Origin: Acinetobacter sp. UBA3106
Lineage (GTDB): Bacteria > Pseudomonadota > Gammaproteobacteria > Pseudomonadales > Moraxellaceae
Direction of reading: 5' to 3'
Assembly: GCA_002365595.1 (NCBI GenBank)
Contig: DFAM01000010.1
Coordinates: 62,001 to 126,000, forward strand
Length of the DNA: 64,000 bases
The translations under genes were made by a program, and so were the position numbers. Of the stretch, positions 24,670 to 34,871 are shown in pieces. Each line of letters starts with the position of its first letter. The first letter of the stretch is position 1. Below the pieces are notes generated by a model. It did no database searches and was not told the origin of the DNA. It saw only the letters and a program-made list of their open reading frames with translations.

Positions 24670-27348
24670 ATGGCTACAATTCATGTCGATGGCAAATCGT
24701 ATGAAGTCAACGGCTCGGAAAACTTGCTACAAGCATGTTTGAGTCTTGGCATTGATATTCCATACTTTTGTTGGCATCCATCCTTAGGTTCTGTCGGTTC
24801 TTGCCGTCAATGTGCCGTGACCCAGTACGCGAATCCAGAAGATACGCGTGGCCGTTTGGTCATGTCATGTATGACGCCTGCATCTGACAATACCTACATC
24901 TCGATTGAAGACAAAGAAGCCAAAGATTTCCGTGCTTCGATTGTTGAATTCTTGATGACCAACCACCCGCACGACTGTCCAGTCTGTGAAGAGGGTGGTC
25001 ACTGTCATTTACAAGATATGACTGTGATGACACAGCACGACCGTCGTCGTTACCGTTTCACTAAACGTACGCACTATAACCAGGAGCTAGGCTCATTCAT
25101 TTCTCACGAAATGAACCGTTGTATCGCGTGTTACCGTTGTGTGCGTTATTACAAAGACTACGCTGGTGGTACGGACTTCGGCGTGTATGCCAACGCATCA
25201 CGTGTGTATTTCGGTCGTCCAGAATCAGGGACTTTAGAGTCTGAATTCTCGGGTAACCTGACTGAAGTATGTCCTACAGGTGTATTCACCGACAAAACTC
25301 ACTCAGAACGTTATAACCGTAAATGGGACATGCAGTATGCGCCAAGCGTATGTCACGGTTGTTCTTCAGGTTGTAACATCTCTCCGGGTGAACGTTATGG
25401 TGAATTACGTCGCGTAGAAAACCGTTTCAATGGTGACGTTAACCAATATTTCCTTTGTGACAAAGGTCGTTTTGGTACAGGTTATGTGAACCGTGCAGAC
25501 CGTCCACGTCAGCCGCAATTCCGTGATGGTGAAAATGTAACGACTGTTTCAGTTGATACAGCACTTGATACCGTGATTGCAAATATCCAGGGTAAAAAAG
25601 TACTGGGTATTGGTTCTCCGCGTGCATCACTTGAATCGAACTTCGCACTTCGTGAACTTGTAGGTCAAGACAACTACTCAACCGGTATGTCGCAAAAAGA
25701 GCAAAACCTGGTTGAGCTTGCTGCCTCAATCATGCAAACCGAGGGTGTTTATAACCCGACAATGCGTGAAATCGAAAGCTACGATGCAGTGTTGATTCTG
25801 GGTGAAGACTTAACCCAAACTGCGCCACGTATGGCATTGTCTGTTCGCCAGGCTGCGAAAAACAAAGCTAAAGAAATGGCGGCAGAACGCCGTACTCAAG
25901 AATGGTTGGCTGAGCCGGTACAACGTATTGCTCAAGATGCAAAATCTCCAATCTACATTCTTGCTGCGACTCAAACCCGTTTAGCTGACGTTGCGACAGG
26001 TGAAGTGGTTGCTTCTCCTAACGACATCGCGCGTTTAGGTTTTGCGGTTGCTGCGGCAGTTGCAGGTGAAGCGATTCTTGGTTTAGATGACGATGCGAAA
26101 GCATTTGCTCAAACCATCGCTGACACTTTAAAAGCTGCGAAGAAACCACTGATCATCTCTGGTACAAGTTTGCAAGACGCTGCCATCATGGAAGCTGCTG
26201 CACAAGTTGCACAGAATCTGGGTAATGCAGGCTTGACCTTGACTGTTCCTGAAGTGAACTCAATGGGCTTGGCAATCTTTGGTGGGCAAAGCCTAGAGCA
26301 AGCATTTGCACAAGACTTCGATACAGTGGTGATTGTTGAAAATGACCTTTACCGTCGTTTACCAGCTGCACAAGTGAATGCTGCACTTTCAGGCAAAGAA
26401 GTGGTCGTTCTTGATCATTCAGAAACTGAAACTGTGAAAAAAGCCAATGTTGTGCTTTCTGCTGCAAGCTTCGCTGAAGGTGATGGTACTGTGGTATCGC
26501 AAGAAGGCCGTGCACAACGTTTCTACCAAGTGTATGACCCAAGCTACTACAAACCTGAACTGGCAATCAAAGAATCTTGGCGCTGGTTACATGCCATTGA
26601 AACGGGTGTGAAAGGCAAAGCGATTTCCTGGACATTATTGGATGACGTGATTGAATCAGTGGTGAAAAACGTTCCTGCGCTTGAAGCAATTCAGGATGTT
26701 GCACCAGATGCGGGTTACCGTGTACATGGCTTGAAAATTGCGCGTGAACCACGTCGTTATTCAGGTCGTACTGCAATGCGTGCTCCGCTTTCAGTTCATG
26801 AACCGAAACAGCCAATTGATGTCGATTCTGCATTAACGTTCTCTATGGAAGGTTATGTGGGTAATGAAACGCCATCTCCACTGGTTCCATTCGCATGGTC
26901 TGCAGGCTGGAACTCTCCACAAGCCTGGAACAAATTCCAGGATAACGTGGGTGGTCATTTAAAAGGTGGTGATTCAGGCGTTCGTTTATTCGATCGTTTG
27001 GCAAAACGCCCTGTACGCAGTTTCGTGGCTCCGGCAGCAGTACTTGTCAATGCCGAAAGTTTCCGTTTGGTGCCAATGCATCATATCTTCGCTTCTGGTG
27101 AATTTACTGTGAAAACTCCGGCCATGGAATCTCGTATTCCTGCTGCCATGTTTGCAGTAGGTGAGCAGGATGCTGCGCGTCTAAACGTTCAAGATGGTCA
27201 AAAAATTACTGTGAAAGCAGGTGAGGCGACAATCAGCCTTCCAGTTCAAGTGATTGAATATTTACCTACGGGTTATATCGGTTATCCAATTGGTCTTGCA
27301 CCAACGGTTTCACTTGCAGAGCCTGTCTCAGTCGCGGTAGGAGTGTAA
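24670..27348 (+). CDS. nuoG: NADH-quinone oxidoreductase subunit G
   Basis: The 892-aa subunit holds several Fe-S clusters. The N-terminal 2Fe-2S domain has CWHPSLGSVGSCRQCAV. Next comes HPHDCPVCEEGGHCHLQDM (His/Cys cluster), then CIACYRCVRYY. CHGCSSGCNI with a later Cys (YFLCDKGR) marks the extra cluster N7 found in E. coli-type NuoG. The remainder is a molybdopterin-oxidoreductase-like domain without cofactor. AAGGAATT precedes the ATG. Confidence 0.97.
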   Translation: MATIHVDGKSYEVNGSENLLQACLSLGIDIPYFCWHPSLGSVGSCRQCAVTQYANPEDTRGRLVMSCMTPASDNTYISIEDKEAKDFRASIVEFLMTNHPHDCPVCEEGGHCHLQDMTVMTQHDRRRYRFTKRTHYNQELGSFISHEMNRCIACYRCVRYYKDYAGGTDFGVYANASRVYFGRPESGTLESEFSGNLTEVCPTGVFTDKTHSERYNRKWDMQYAPSVCHGCSSGCNISPGERYGELRRVENRFNGDVNQYFLCDKGRFGTGYVNRADRPRQPQFRDGENVTTVSVDTALDTVIANIQGKKVLGIGSPRASLESNFALRELVGQDNYSTGMSQKEQNLVELAASIMQTEGVYNPTMREIESYDAVLILGEDLTQTAPRMALSVRQAAKNKAKEMAAERRTQEWLAEPVQRIAQDAKSPIYILAATQTRLADVATGEVVASPNDIARLGFAVAAAVAGEAILGLDDDAKAFAQTIADTLKAAKKPLIISGTSLQDAAIMEAAAQVAQNLGNAGLTLTVPEVNSMGLAIFGGQSLEQAFAQDFDTVVIVENDLYRRLPAAQVNAALSGKEVVVLDHSETETVKKANVVLSAASFAEGDGTVVSQEGRAQRFYQVYDPSYYKPELAIKESWRWLHAIETGVKGKAISWTLLDDVIESVVKNVPALEAIQDVAPDAGYRVHGLKIAREPRRYSGRTAMRAPLSVHEPKQPIDVDSALTFSMEGYVGNETPSPLVPFAWSAGWNSPQAWNKFQDNVGGHLKGGDSGVRLFDRLAKRPVRSFVAPAAVLVNAESFRLVPMHHIFASGEFTVKTPAMESRIPAAMFAVGEQDAARLNVQDGQKITVKAGEATISLPVQVIEYLPTGYIGYPIGLAPTVSLAEPVSVAVGV

Positions 27349-27351
27349 TTC

Positions 27352-28368
27352 ATGAATCAAGAAATTATACGTCAAACACCGCTATGGGCTGAGAACTGGC
27401 CAATCGCTTATGCTGTAGGTCAAGCGATTGTGATCCTGCTTGTAGTGGTGCTTGTCGCTGCGTTGATGTCATTCATCGAACGTCGTTTACTTGCATTATG
27501 GCAAGACCGTTACGGTCCAAACCGTGTTGGTCCCGGGGGGATGTTCCAGATCGTTGCCGACATGCTGAAAATCATGTTCAAGGAAGACTGGACACCGAAG
27601 TTTGCTGACAAGCTGACTTTCCGTTTAGCACCTGCAGTTGCCATGGCAACTGCGGTACTGTCGTTCATGGTTATTCCTGTTTCACCAAATTTAGGTGTGG
27701 CAGACATGAGCATCGGCCTATTGTTCTTTATGGCAATGGCAGGTATCGCGGTTTATGCAGTACTGTTCGGCGGCTGGTCTTCAAATAACAAATATGCGTT
27801 ATTGGGCGGTCTGCGTTCTGCAGCCCAAACCATTTCGTATGAAGTGTTCCTGGGGATCTCGCTGATGGGTGTAGTGGCAATTGCCGGTTCATTCAACATG
27901 CGTGAAATTGTTGAAGCACAACGCGATGTCTGGTTTGTGATTCCACAATTCTTAGGATTCATTATCTTTATTGTTGCTGGTGTTGCAGTAACGCATCGTC
28001 ATCCATTTGACCAACCGGAAGCTGAACAAGAATTGGCGGAAGGTTATCACGTCGAATACGGCGGTATGAAATGGGGTATGTTCTTCGTTGCAGAATATGT
28101 CAACGTGGTTCTTATTTCAGCATTGATCGTCACTTTATTCTTTGGCGGTTGGTTAGCACCATTTAACCTAGAAATTCCATTTATTCCACCAGTATTCTGG
28201 TTCATTATCAAAACAGCATTCTTTGTAATGATGTTTGTCTTGGCGCGCGGTTCACTTATGCGTCCACGTTATGACCAGGTAATGAACTTTGGTTGGAAAA
28301 TTTGTTTGCCATTGGCGTTGGTCAACTTGTTGGTGACTGGTGCTGTGATTCTGATGAATCAGGCCTAG
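27352..28368 (+). CDS. nuoH: NADH-quinone oxidoreductase subunit H
   Basis: The 338-aa membrane subunit has about eight helices and forms the quinone entry site with NuoB/D. ERRLLALWQDRYGPNRVGPGG (loop 1, near residue 43) and the acidic loop FDQPEAEQELAEGYHVEYGG (near residue 220) are the family marks. It starts three bases after nuoG. nuoI follows after 18 bases with AGGGAG as ribosome binding site. Confidence 0.97.
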   Translation: MNQEIIRQTPLWAENWPIAYAVGQAIVILLVVVLVAALMSFIERRLLALWQDRYGPNRVGPGGMFQIVADMLKIMFKEDWTPKFADKLTFRLAPAVAMATAVLSFMVIPVSPNLGVADMSIGLLFFMAMAGIAVYAVLFGGWSSNNKYALLGGLRSAAQTISYEVFLGISLMGVVAIAGSFNMREIVEAQRDVWFVIPQFLGFIIFIVAGVAVTHRHPFDQPEAEQELAEGYHVEYGGMKWGMFFVAEYVNVVLISALIVTLFFGGWLAPFNLEIPFIPPVFWFIIKTAFFVMMFVLARGSLMRPRYDQVMNFGWKICLPLALVNLLVTGAVILMNQA

Positions 28369-28386
28369 GACAGCAGGGAGTACAAA

Positions 28387-28929
28387 ATGTATAAAATTCT
28401 AGCTGGATTCGGGTCAATTGTACGTTCATTGTGGATGGTATTTAGCCACGTGACACGTAAACGTGACACCATTTTATATCCAGAAGTACCAGCTGAACAA
28501 ATTGTTCCGCCGCGTTTCCGTGGTCGTATTGTATTGACACGTGACCCAGATGGTGAAGAACGCTGTGTGGCATGTAACCTATGTGCGGTTGCTTGTCCTG
28601 TAGGCTGTATTTCTTTACAGAAAGCAGAAAAAGAAGATGGTCGTTGGTATCCGGAGTTTTTCCGTATCAACTTCTCTCGCTGTATTTTCTGCGGTATGTG
28701 TGAAGAAGCATGTCCAACCACAGCAATTCAAATGACACCAGATTTCGAGTTAAGTGAATACGTTCGTCAAGACTTGGTTTATGAGAAAGAAAACTTGCTC
28801 ATTTCAGGTCCTGGTAAATATCCTGACTATAACTTCTACCGCGTAGCTGGTATGGCTGTTGCAGGTAAAGATAAAGGTCAAGCACAACGCGAAAGCGCGC
28901 CAGTTGACGTACGGAGCTTATTACCATGA
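28387..28929 (+). CDS. nuoI: NADH-quinone oxidoreductase subunit I
   Basis: The 180-aa subunit binds clusters N6a and N6b in two ferredoxin motifs, CVACNLCAVACPVGCI (near residue 60) and CIFCGMCEEACPTTAI (near residue 100). The N-terminal amphipathic helix probably rests on the membrane. It overlaps nuoJ by four bases (ATGA). Confidence 0.97.
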   Translation: MYKILAGFGSIVRSLWMVFSHVTRKRDTILYPEVPAEQIVPPRFRGRIVLTRDPDGEERCVACNLCAVACPVGCISLQKAEKEDGRWYPEFFRINFSRCIFCGMCEEACPTTAIQMTPDFELSEYVRQDLVYEKENLLISGPGKYPDYNFYRVAGMAVAGKDKGQAQRESAPVDVRSLLP

Positions 28930-29447
28930 TGTGGCCATTTTATTTGATGGCACTTGTGGCCATTGTTTCTACGATTCGTGTTGTGACCAATGCGAATCCT
29001 GTACATGCTTTATTAAGCTTGATCGTGTCACTCCTTGCTGTGGCAGGGATTTTCATGATCGTGGGTGCGCCATTTGCAGGTGCACTTGAAATTATTGTTT
29101 ATGCCGGCGCGATCATGGTGTTGTTCGTGTTCGTAGTGATGATGCTGAATCTTGGTCAACATACGGTTGAACAGGAACGTAAATGGCTGACTTCATCGGC
29201 ATGGGCATATCCAGCATTGATGAGTTTCCTGATGGGCCTAGTGCTTGTTTGGATGCTTGGTTCAGATTACACCACTTCAGGTCCGGTGATGGGCACTCAA
29301 GTTGTGGGGCCTAAAGCTGTAGGTACAGCGCTCTTTACTCACTACCTATTATTGGTAGAAGTTGCCGCAATGTTATTGCTTGCTGCCTTAGTCGCTGCAT
29401 ATCATTTGGGTAAACGTGAACCAAGTGCAACAGAGGAAAAAGAATAA
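28926..29447 (+). CDS. nuoJ: NADH-quinone oxidoreductase subunit J
   Basis: The 173-aa membrane subunit has five helices. EIIVYAGAIMVLFVFVVMMLN (helix 3, near residue 55) is the conserved pi-bulge region, with Glu at its start. It overlaps nuoI by four bases, and its last base is the first base of the nuoK ATG. Confidence 0.95.
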   Translation: MMWPFYLMALVAIVSTIRVVTNANPVHALLSLIVSLLAVAGIFMIVGAPFAGALEIIVYAGAIMVLFVFVVMMLNLGQHTVEQERKWLTSSAWAYPALMSFLMGLVLVWMLGSDYTTSGPVMGTQVVGPKAVGTALFTHYLLLVEVAAMLLLAALVAAYHLGKREPSATEEKE

Positions 29448-29755
29448 TGGGCAACATTCCTTTAGAACACGGTTTAATCGTTGCAACCATCCTTTTTGCA
29501 CTGGGTTTTTACGGTGTAATGGTTCGACGCAACCTATTATTTATGTTGATGAGCCTTGAAATCATGATGAACGCAGCTGCGCTTGCGTTCGTTCTTGCGG
29601 GTAGTGCCTGGTTACAGCCAGATGGACAAATCATGTTCATTCTGATCTTAACCCTGGCTGCTGCAGAGGCTTGTATTGGTCTTGCGATCGTCCTTCAGTT
29701 CTACCATCGCTTCCATCATTTGGATGTGGATGCTGCTAGTGAGATGCGCGGATGA
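29447..29755 (+). CDS. nuoK: NADH-quinone oxidoreductase subunit K
   Basis: The 102-aa protein has three helices with the buried Glu residues of the proton channel (SLEIMMNAAALAF near residue 36, and AAAEACIGLAIVLQF near residue 70). Length equals the family norm. It overlaps nuoL by four bases. Confidence 0.96.
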   Translation: MGNIPLEHGLIVATILFALGFYGVMVRRNLLFMLMSLEIMMNAAALAFVLAGSAWLQPDGQIMFILILTLAAAEACIGLAIVLQFYHRFHHLDVDAASEMRG

Positions 29756-31641
29756 GTTATCTATATTTAACAATTTTATTTCCGCTCATTGGTTTTGTCC
29801 TGTTAGCGGCGGGGCGCAATAAGCTTCCTGAAAATGTAGCAGCCATTATTGGTGTTGGGGCAGTCGGTTTATCTGCTTTATTTGCACTGATTGCCGGCAT
29901 GGGCTTTGTAGACAATGGTTCAGTCGCTCAGGTTCAACATCTTTGGACCTGGTTCAATGTCGGTGGTTTTGCCCCGGGCATGAGCTTGCACCTGGACGGT
30001 CTGTCATTACTGATGACCGGTATGATTACTGGTGTGGGTTTCCTGATTCACATCTTTGCATCATGGTACATGCGTGGTGACGAAGACTTTGCACGTTTCT
30101 TCTCTTACTTCAACTTGTTCGTAGCAAGCATGTTGCTTCTCGTTCTTGGCGATAACCTGGCGTTATTGTTCCTGGGTTGGGAAGGTGTAGGTCTTTGTTC
30201 TTACTTGCTGATTGGTTACTACTATCAAAACCCGGAAAATGGTTTTGCAGCCATTAAGGCATTTACCGTAACCCGTATCGGTGATGTATTCTTACTGATT
30301 GCATTGTTCATGATTTTCCAACAATTCGGTACTTTGCATATTGGTACAATCGTTGCCAACGCACCTCAAGTATTGGCAGGTGATCATTCACTGGCAATCT
30401 GGACATCGTTAATGTTGTTCTTGGGTGCTGCCGGTAAATCTGCGCAAATTCCATTACAAACATGGTTGGCCGATGCGATGGCAGGTCCTACACCTGTTTC
30501 TGCGTTGATCCATGCTGCGACAATGGTAACAGCAGGTGTTTACCTGTGCTGCCGTATGTTCTCCGTGTTTGAAATGACGCCAGAAGTGATGATGTTCATC
30601 TCGATTACTGGTGCGGTAACATTGATTGTTGCCGGTTTTGCTGCATTGGTTCAAACAGACATCAAACGTATCTTGGCTTACTCAACCATGAGTCAGCTCG
30701 GTTATATGTTTATGGCTGTAGGTGCTGAAGCATACCAGGCGGGTCTGTTCCATATGCTTTCACACGCATTCTTTAAGGCATTATTATTCTTGTCTTCTGG
30801 TGCGGTGATTCTGGCTTACCACCACGAACAAAACATTTTCAAAATGGGTGGCTTGTTCAAACATAACAAATTTCTGTTTGCCTGCTTCGCAATTGGTGGC
30901 GGTGCATTGGCTGCGATTCCATTCTTGACCATCGGCTTCTTCTCTAAAGATGCAATCTTGGGTGCAGTATGGGCTCAAGGTCAGTCTGTAGCAGTTTATA
31001 ACAGCCTTTATTGGGTCGGTGTTGCAGGTGCTTTCTTAACCTCAATTTATACATTCCGTTTAATCTGGGTTGTATTCTTTGGTAAAGAGAACACGCCTTA
31101 TCACGAAATCAAAGGTGCAACATATTGGGCGCCTTTGGGTATCCTTGCCGTACTTTCAACTGGTCTGGCTTATTTCTTAAAAGCACCGGTAGAAGCAGCT
31201 TTAACCAAAGCCAATATTCCAGTATTCAGCGTTTCTGAAGCACTTGAACACGGTATGCACAGTGCTGAATATACAGCCGTGGGTATTGCATTGGCTGGTC
31301 TTGTGGTGGGTATCGTATTATTTGCCTTTGCTTATAATGCAGTGAAAGGTTTTGCCCGTACTTCATTCGGTGCCGGTCTTGCCAATATCTGCCGTAATGC
31401 ACTTGGTTTTGATGCGTTGTATAACATCGTATTTGTAAAACCATATTTGCTGATTGCGAAAATTTTAGGTCGTGATCCGATTGATGGTTTGTGGTTAGTG
31501 CTTCCTGCCATTGTTAAAGGTGGTCACGACTTTACCAGCTCACGTCAAACAGGTTCATTGCGTGAATACGCATCAAGTATGTCACTCGGTGTAGTGGTGT
31601 TACTGATGATCTTGATCGTGATTCAGGTAGTGGGGAAATAA
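29752..31641 (+). CDS. nuoL: NADH-quinone oxidoreductase subunit L
   Basis: The 629-aa antiporter-like subunit has about 16 helices plus the long lateral helix at its C-terminal part. GWEGVGLCSYLLIGYYY (near residue 143, with the key Glu), the Lys of GKSAQIPLQTWLADAM, and SALIHAATMVTAGVYL are the proton-channel marks. nuoM starts one base after its stop codon. Confidence 0.96.
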   Translation: MSYLYLTILFPLIGFVLLAAGRNKLPENVAAIIGVGAVGLSALFALIAGMGFVDNGSVAQVQHLWTWFNVGGFAPGMSLHLDGLSLLMTGMITGVGFLIHIFASWYMRGDEDFARFFSYFNLFVASMLLLVLGDNLALLFLGWEGVGLCSYLLIGYYYQNPENGFAAIKAFTVTRIGDVFLLIALFMIFQQFGTLHIGTIVANAPQVLAGDHSLAIWTSLMLFLGAAGKSAQIPLQTWLADAMAGPTPVSALIHAATMVTAGVYLCCRMFSVFEMTPEVMMFISITGAVTLIVAGFAALVQTDIKRILAYSTMSQLGYMFMAVGAEAYQAGLFHMLSHAFFKALLFLSSGAVILAYHHEQNIFKMGGLFKHNKFLFACFAIGGGALAAIPFLTIGFFSKDAILGAVWAQGQSVAVYNSLYWVGVAGAFLTSIYTFRLIWVVFFGKENTPYHEIKGATYWAPLGILAVLSTGLAYFLKAPVEAALTKANIPVFSVSEALEHGMHSAEYTAVGIALAGLVVGIVLFAFAYNAVKGFARTSFGAGLANICRNALGFDALYNIVFVKPYLLIAKILGRDPIDGLWLVLPAIVKGGHDFTSSRQTGSLREYASSMSLGVVVLLMILIVIQVVGK

Positions 31642-31642
31642 G

Positions 31643-33253
31643 ATGGAAATCACAAACAACTGGATTTTACCCGCGCTGATCCTCGTACCGTTCATTGCAG
31701 GTTTTATTTGCTGGATCGTCGACAAGCTTGACGACAAACTCCCGCGTTACATTGCGCTATTCGGCATGCTCATTACTTTGGGCTTAACCGTTGCGCTTTG
31801 GAATTCGGGTACTTATAACTACGAACTCGGCGCCAAAGTTCCAACTTGGTCTGCCGAATTCATGCTGCCTTGGATTTCAACCCTTGGCATTAACATCCAC
31901 TTGGCTGTGGATGGTTTATCACTGCTTATGGTCGGCTTGACTGCATTACTGGGTGTACTTGCAGTAGGCTGTTCATGGGGCGAGATTCAAAAGAATATTG
32001 GTTTCTTCCACTTAAACCTTTTATGGTCTTTGGGTGGCGTAATTGGCGTGTTCCTGGCAATTGACCTGTTCCTGTTCTTCTTCTTCTGGGAGATGATGCT
32101 GGTACCAATCTACTTCCTGATAGCGTTATGGGGCCATAAAGGCGCGGACAACAAGTCACGTGTTTATGCTGCGACCAAGTTCTTCATCTATACCCAGGTA
32201 GCGGGTTTAATCATGCTAATCGGTATCCTAGGCCTTGTGGTTTACGGTTACATGATGACGGGCATGATCGGCTTCGATTACAACTACCTGTTAGGTGTGG
32301 CGAATACGCTTGATGCAAAGTTACCATCAGTGGCTTATGCCTTGATGATCTGTATGTTCATTGGTTTCGCGGTAAAACTTCCAGTGTTCCCATTGCATGG
32401 CTGGTTACCAGATGCGCATGCTCAAGCTCCGACAGCCGGTTCTGTCGACTTGGCTGGTATCTTGATTAAAACTGCTGCATACGGTCTGCTTCGTTTTGTA
32501 ATGCCATTCTTCCCGGCGGCTTCTGCACAGTTTGCAGACATCGCGATCATTTTCGGTTTAATCGGTATCTTCTACGGTGCTTGGTGTGCTTTCCAGCAAA
32601 CCGATATGAAACGTTTGCTTGCGTATACTTCAATTTCGCACATGGGCTTTGTATTACTTGCACTTTACGCAGGTAATATCTTAACGTTCCAAGGCTTAAT
32701 GATCATGATGCTGGCACATGGTATTTCATCTGCTGCCTTGTTCATTATGTGTGGCCAGGTGTATGAGCGTTTGCATACACGTGACTTACGTTTAATGGGC
32801 GGTATTCGCGGTCAGTTCCAATACCTTTCATTCTTCTTGATGTTCTTTGTTGCTGCGCTTGTGGGTATTCCAGGTTTAGGTAACTTTATTGGTGAATTCC
32901 TGATTTTGATGGGTTCATTCAACAAATTCCCGACTTTCACCATTTTGGCGGCAATCAGCTTGGTATTGGCAGGTCTTTACGGCTTGATCTTGATTCACAA
33001 AGCATTGTTTGGTACGCCAAATGAAGAGCAAAAACAACATTATACAAACCCGCTTAAAGACTTGAATGCGCGTGAAATTGTTATTCTGTTAGTGTGTGCT
33101 TTTGGTCTACTATGGCTCGGTATCTATCCACAAAGCTTCCTTGATATTTCAAATTCAAGCATGGCGTGGTTAGCGAACAGCTATATCCCAGTTCAAGAAG
33201 TTGTCGATGCGACTCAACAGGTCGTATCTCAACAAAATGTGGAGATCCAATAA
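31643..33253 (+). CDS. nuoM: NADH-quinone oxidoreductase subunit M
   Basis: The 536-aa antiporter-like subunit has about 14 helices. FFFWEMMLVPIYFLIALWG (conserved Glu near residue 148) and AVKLPVFPLHGWLPDAHAQAP-type residues, with Lys near 247, mark the proton channel. AAGATGG lies around the start. nuoN follows three bases later. Confidence 0.96.
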   Translation: MEITNNWILPALILVPFIAGFICWIVDKLDDKLPRYIALFGMLITLGLTVALWNSGTYNYELGAKVPTWSAEFMLPWISTLGINIHLAVDGLSLLMVGLTALLGVLAVGCSWGEIQKNIGFFHLNLLWSLGGVIGVFLAIDLFLFFFFWEMMLVPIYFLIALWGHKGADNKSRVYAATKFFIYTQVAGLIMLIGILGLVVYGYMMTGMIGFDYNYLLGVANTLDAKLPSVAYALMICMFIGFAVKLPVFPLHGWLPDAHAQAPTAGSVDLAGILIKTAAYGLLRFVMPFFPAASAQFADIAIIFGLIGIFYGAWCAFQQTDMKRLLAYTSISHMGFVLLALYAGNILTFQGLMIMMLAHGISSAALFIMCGQVYERLHTRDLRLMGGIRGQFQYLSFFLMFFVAALVGIPGLGNFIGEFLILMGSFNKFPTFTILAAISLVLAGLYGLILIHKALFGTPNEEQKQHYTNPLKDLNAREIVILLVCAFGLLWLGIYPQSFLDISNSSMAWLANSYIPVQEVVDATQQVVSQQNVEIQ

Positions 33254-33256
33254 GCC

Positions 33257-34750
33257 ATGAACTTCACAATGTCATTTTCTGAGCTTATGCCATTAGCTCC
33301 TGTGATGATCGTGGCTTTAACTGCGATCGTAGTGATGCTTCTCATTGCAATTAAACGTAACCATAATTTAATTGCAACAGCCTCTGTCGTCGGCTTGAAC
33401 CTTGCTGCAGCCTATGTCCTGATTGCTATGTTCGGTGGTGCTTTTGCACCAGCGAACATCATGGGCATGTTTATGCTTGACCCATTTACCTTGCTTTACC
33501 AATTGGTCATCCTGATTGCTGCACTGGCTTGCTGTACCTTGTCACATGCTTATATTGAAAGCTATAAAGATAACCGTGAAGAACTGTATATCTTGATGCT
33601 GTGCTCGGTCGCGGGCGCAATGCTGATGGTTGCAAGTTCTCATTATGCATCTTTCTTCATTAGCCTTGAGCTAATGTCGATTCCTGTATACGGTCTTTTG
33701 GCTTATACGCACCAACGTTCACAATCGTTAGAAGCGGGTATTAAATACCTTGTTCTTTCAGCAACTGCTTCTGCAATGTTGTTGATGGGCATGGCATATA
33801 TCTATGCGTATACTGGTTCATTGTCTTTCTATGACAATGTTCAGGCCCTGATGCAAGCACTGAAACAACCAATGGTGATCTTAGGCCTAGGCTTAATTGT
33901 CTTTGCCGTTGCATTCAAACTGTCTCTTGCGCCATTCCATAAATGGACACCAGACGTGTATGCAGGTGCGCCAGCGCCAATCGCAACATTCCTTGCGACT
34001 GTGGCTAAGGTAGCGACTATTGGTCTGTTCGTACGTTATTTGCTGGCTTCAGGTGCAATCCTGGTAGATTCAATCGTAACCATCATCACGATTATTGCGG
34101 TGCTTTCTATCCTGGTGGGTAACTTCCTTGCAGTACGTCAAGTCAACTTGAAACGTATTCTGGGTTACTCTTCAATTGCGCACTTTGGTTACTTGCTGAT
34201 TGGTTTAGTCAGCATGACTTATGCAAGCCTGGGTAACGTATCTGTTTACGTGATCACTTATGTATTGACGACTATTGGTGCATTCGGTGCTGTAGCGTTG
34301 ATGTCGAGTCCGTATAACAATGCAGATGAAGCTCAAAGTTTGGCTGATTACCGTGGTTTGTTCTGGCGCCGTCCAGTACTGACTGCGACCTTGACTGTCA
34401 TGATGTTGTCACTTGCCGGTATTCCATTAACTGCAGGCTTCATAGGTAAGTTCCTGGTAGTAATGGCTGCTGTAACGACTCAGCACTGGTTCATGGCTGC
34501 AATGATTATAGTCGGTTCAGGTATTGGTCTGTACTATTACCTTCGTGTGATGGTAGTAATGTATATGACACCGCCAGATACGCCACGTATTGATGCCGAT
34601 AAACATTGGGGTCAAAAAGTGGGTGGTATGATGGTGCTTGCTGCTGCATTGGCTGTATTGATCATTGGTGTTTATCCTGATCCAATCATCAAATTAGCAC
34701 TTCAGGCCGAGATTTTATCTCCATTGCATTTCATGCTATCTCAGCAATAA
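33257..34750 (+). CDS. nuoN: NADH-quinone oxidoreductase subunit N
   Basis: The 497-aa antiporter-like subunit has about 14 helices. ISLELMSIPVYGLLA (Glu near residue 138), KYLVLSATASAMLL and FKLSLAPFHKWTPDVYAGAP are family signatures. It is the last gene of the operon, followed 24 bases later by a strong terminator. The operon nuoA-B-CD-E-F-G-H-I-J-K-L-M-N is therefore complete. Confidence 0.96.
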   Translation: MNFTMSFSELMPLAPVMIVALTAIVVMLLIAIKRNHNLIATASVVGLNLAAAYVLIAMFGGAFAPANIMGMFMLDPFTLLYQLVILIAALACCTLSHAYIESYKDNREELYILMLCSVAGAMLMVASSHYASFFISLELMSIPVYGLLAYTHQRSQSLEAGIKYLVLSATASAMLLMGMAYIYAYTGSLSFYDNVQALMQALKQPMVILGLGLIVFAVAFKLSLAPFHKWTPDVYAGAPAPIATFLATVAKVATIGLFVRYLLASGAILVDSIVTIITIIAVLSILVGNFLAVRQVNLKRILGYSSIAHFGYLLIGLVSMTYASLGNVSVYVITYVLTTIGAFGAVALMSSPYNNADEAQSLADYRGLFWRRPVLTATLTVMMLSLAGIPLTAGFIGKFLVVMAAVTTQHWFMAAMIIVGSGIGLYYYLRVMVVMYMTPPDTPRIDADKHWGQKVGGMMVLAAALAVLIIGVYPDPIIKLALQAEILSPLHFMLSQQ

Positions 34751-34773
34751 TCTAAAAAAACTATAAGTTTTTT

Positions 34774-34805
34774 GAAAAAGCCTCCTTAGATAGGGGGCTT
34801 TTTTG
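34774..34805 (+). terminator. Terminator of the nuo operon
   Basis: AAAAAGCCTCC-TTAGATA-GGGGGCTTTTTT lies 24 bases after nuoN. One G-U pair is present. Confidence 0.9.
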
Positions 34806-34871
34806 TTTATAAGAGATATAAAAAACATTTATAATAGACGAAATTTTATCTCATCTTTTAGGTGCTCTCCC

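Noticed and set aside
34803..34871. N-terminal extension of upp beginning in the nuo terminator.
   Set aside because: The stretch forms the terminator hairpin and the extra residues have no match to the family; GTG at 34872 gives the standard protein.
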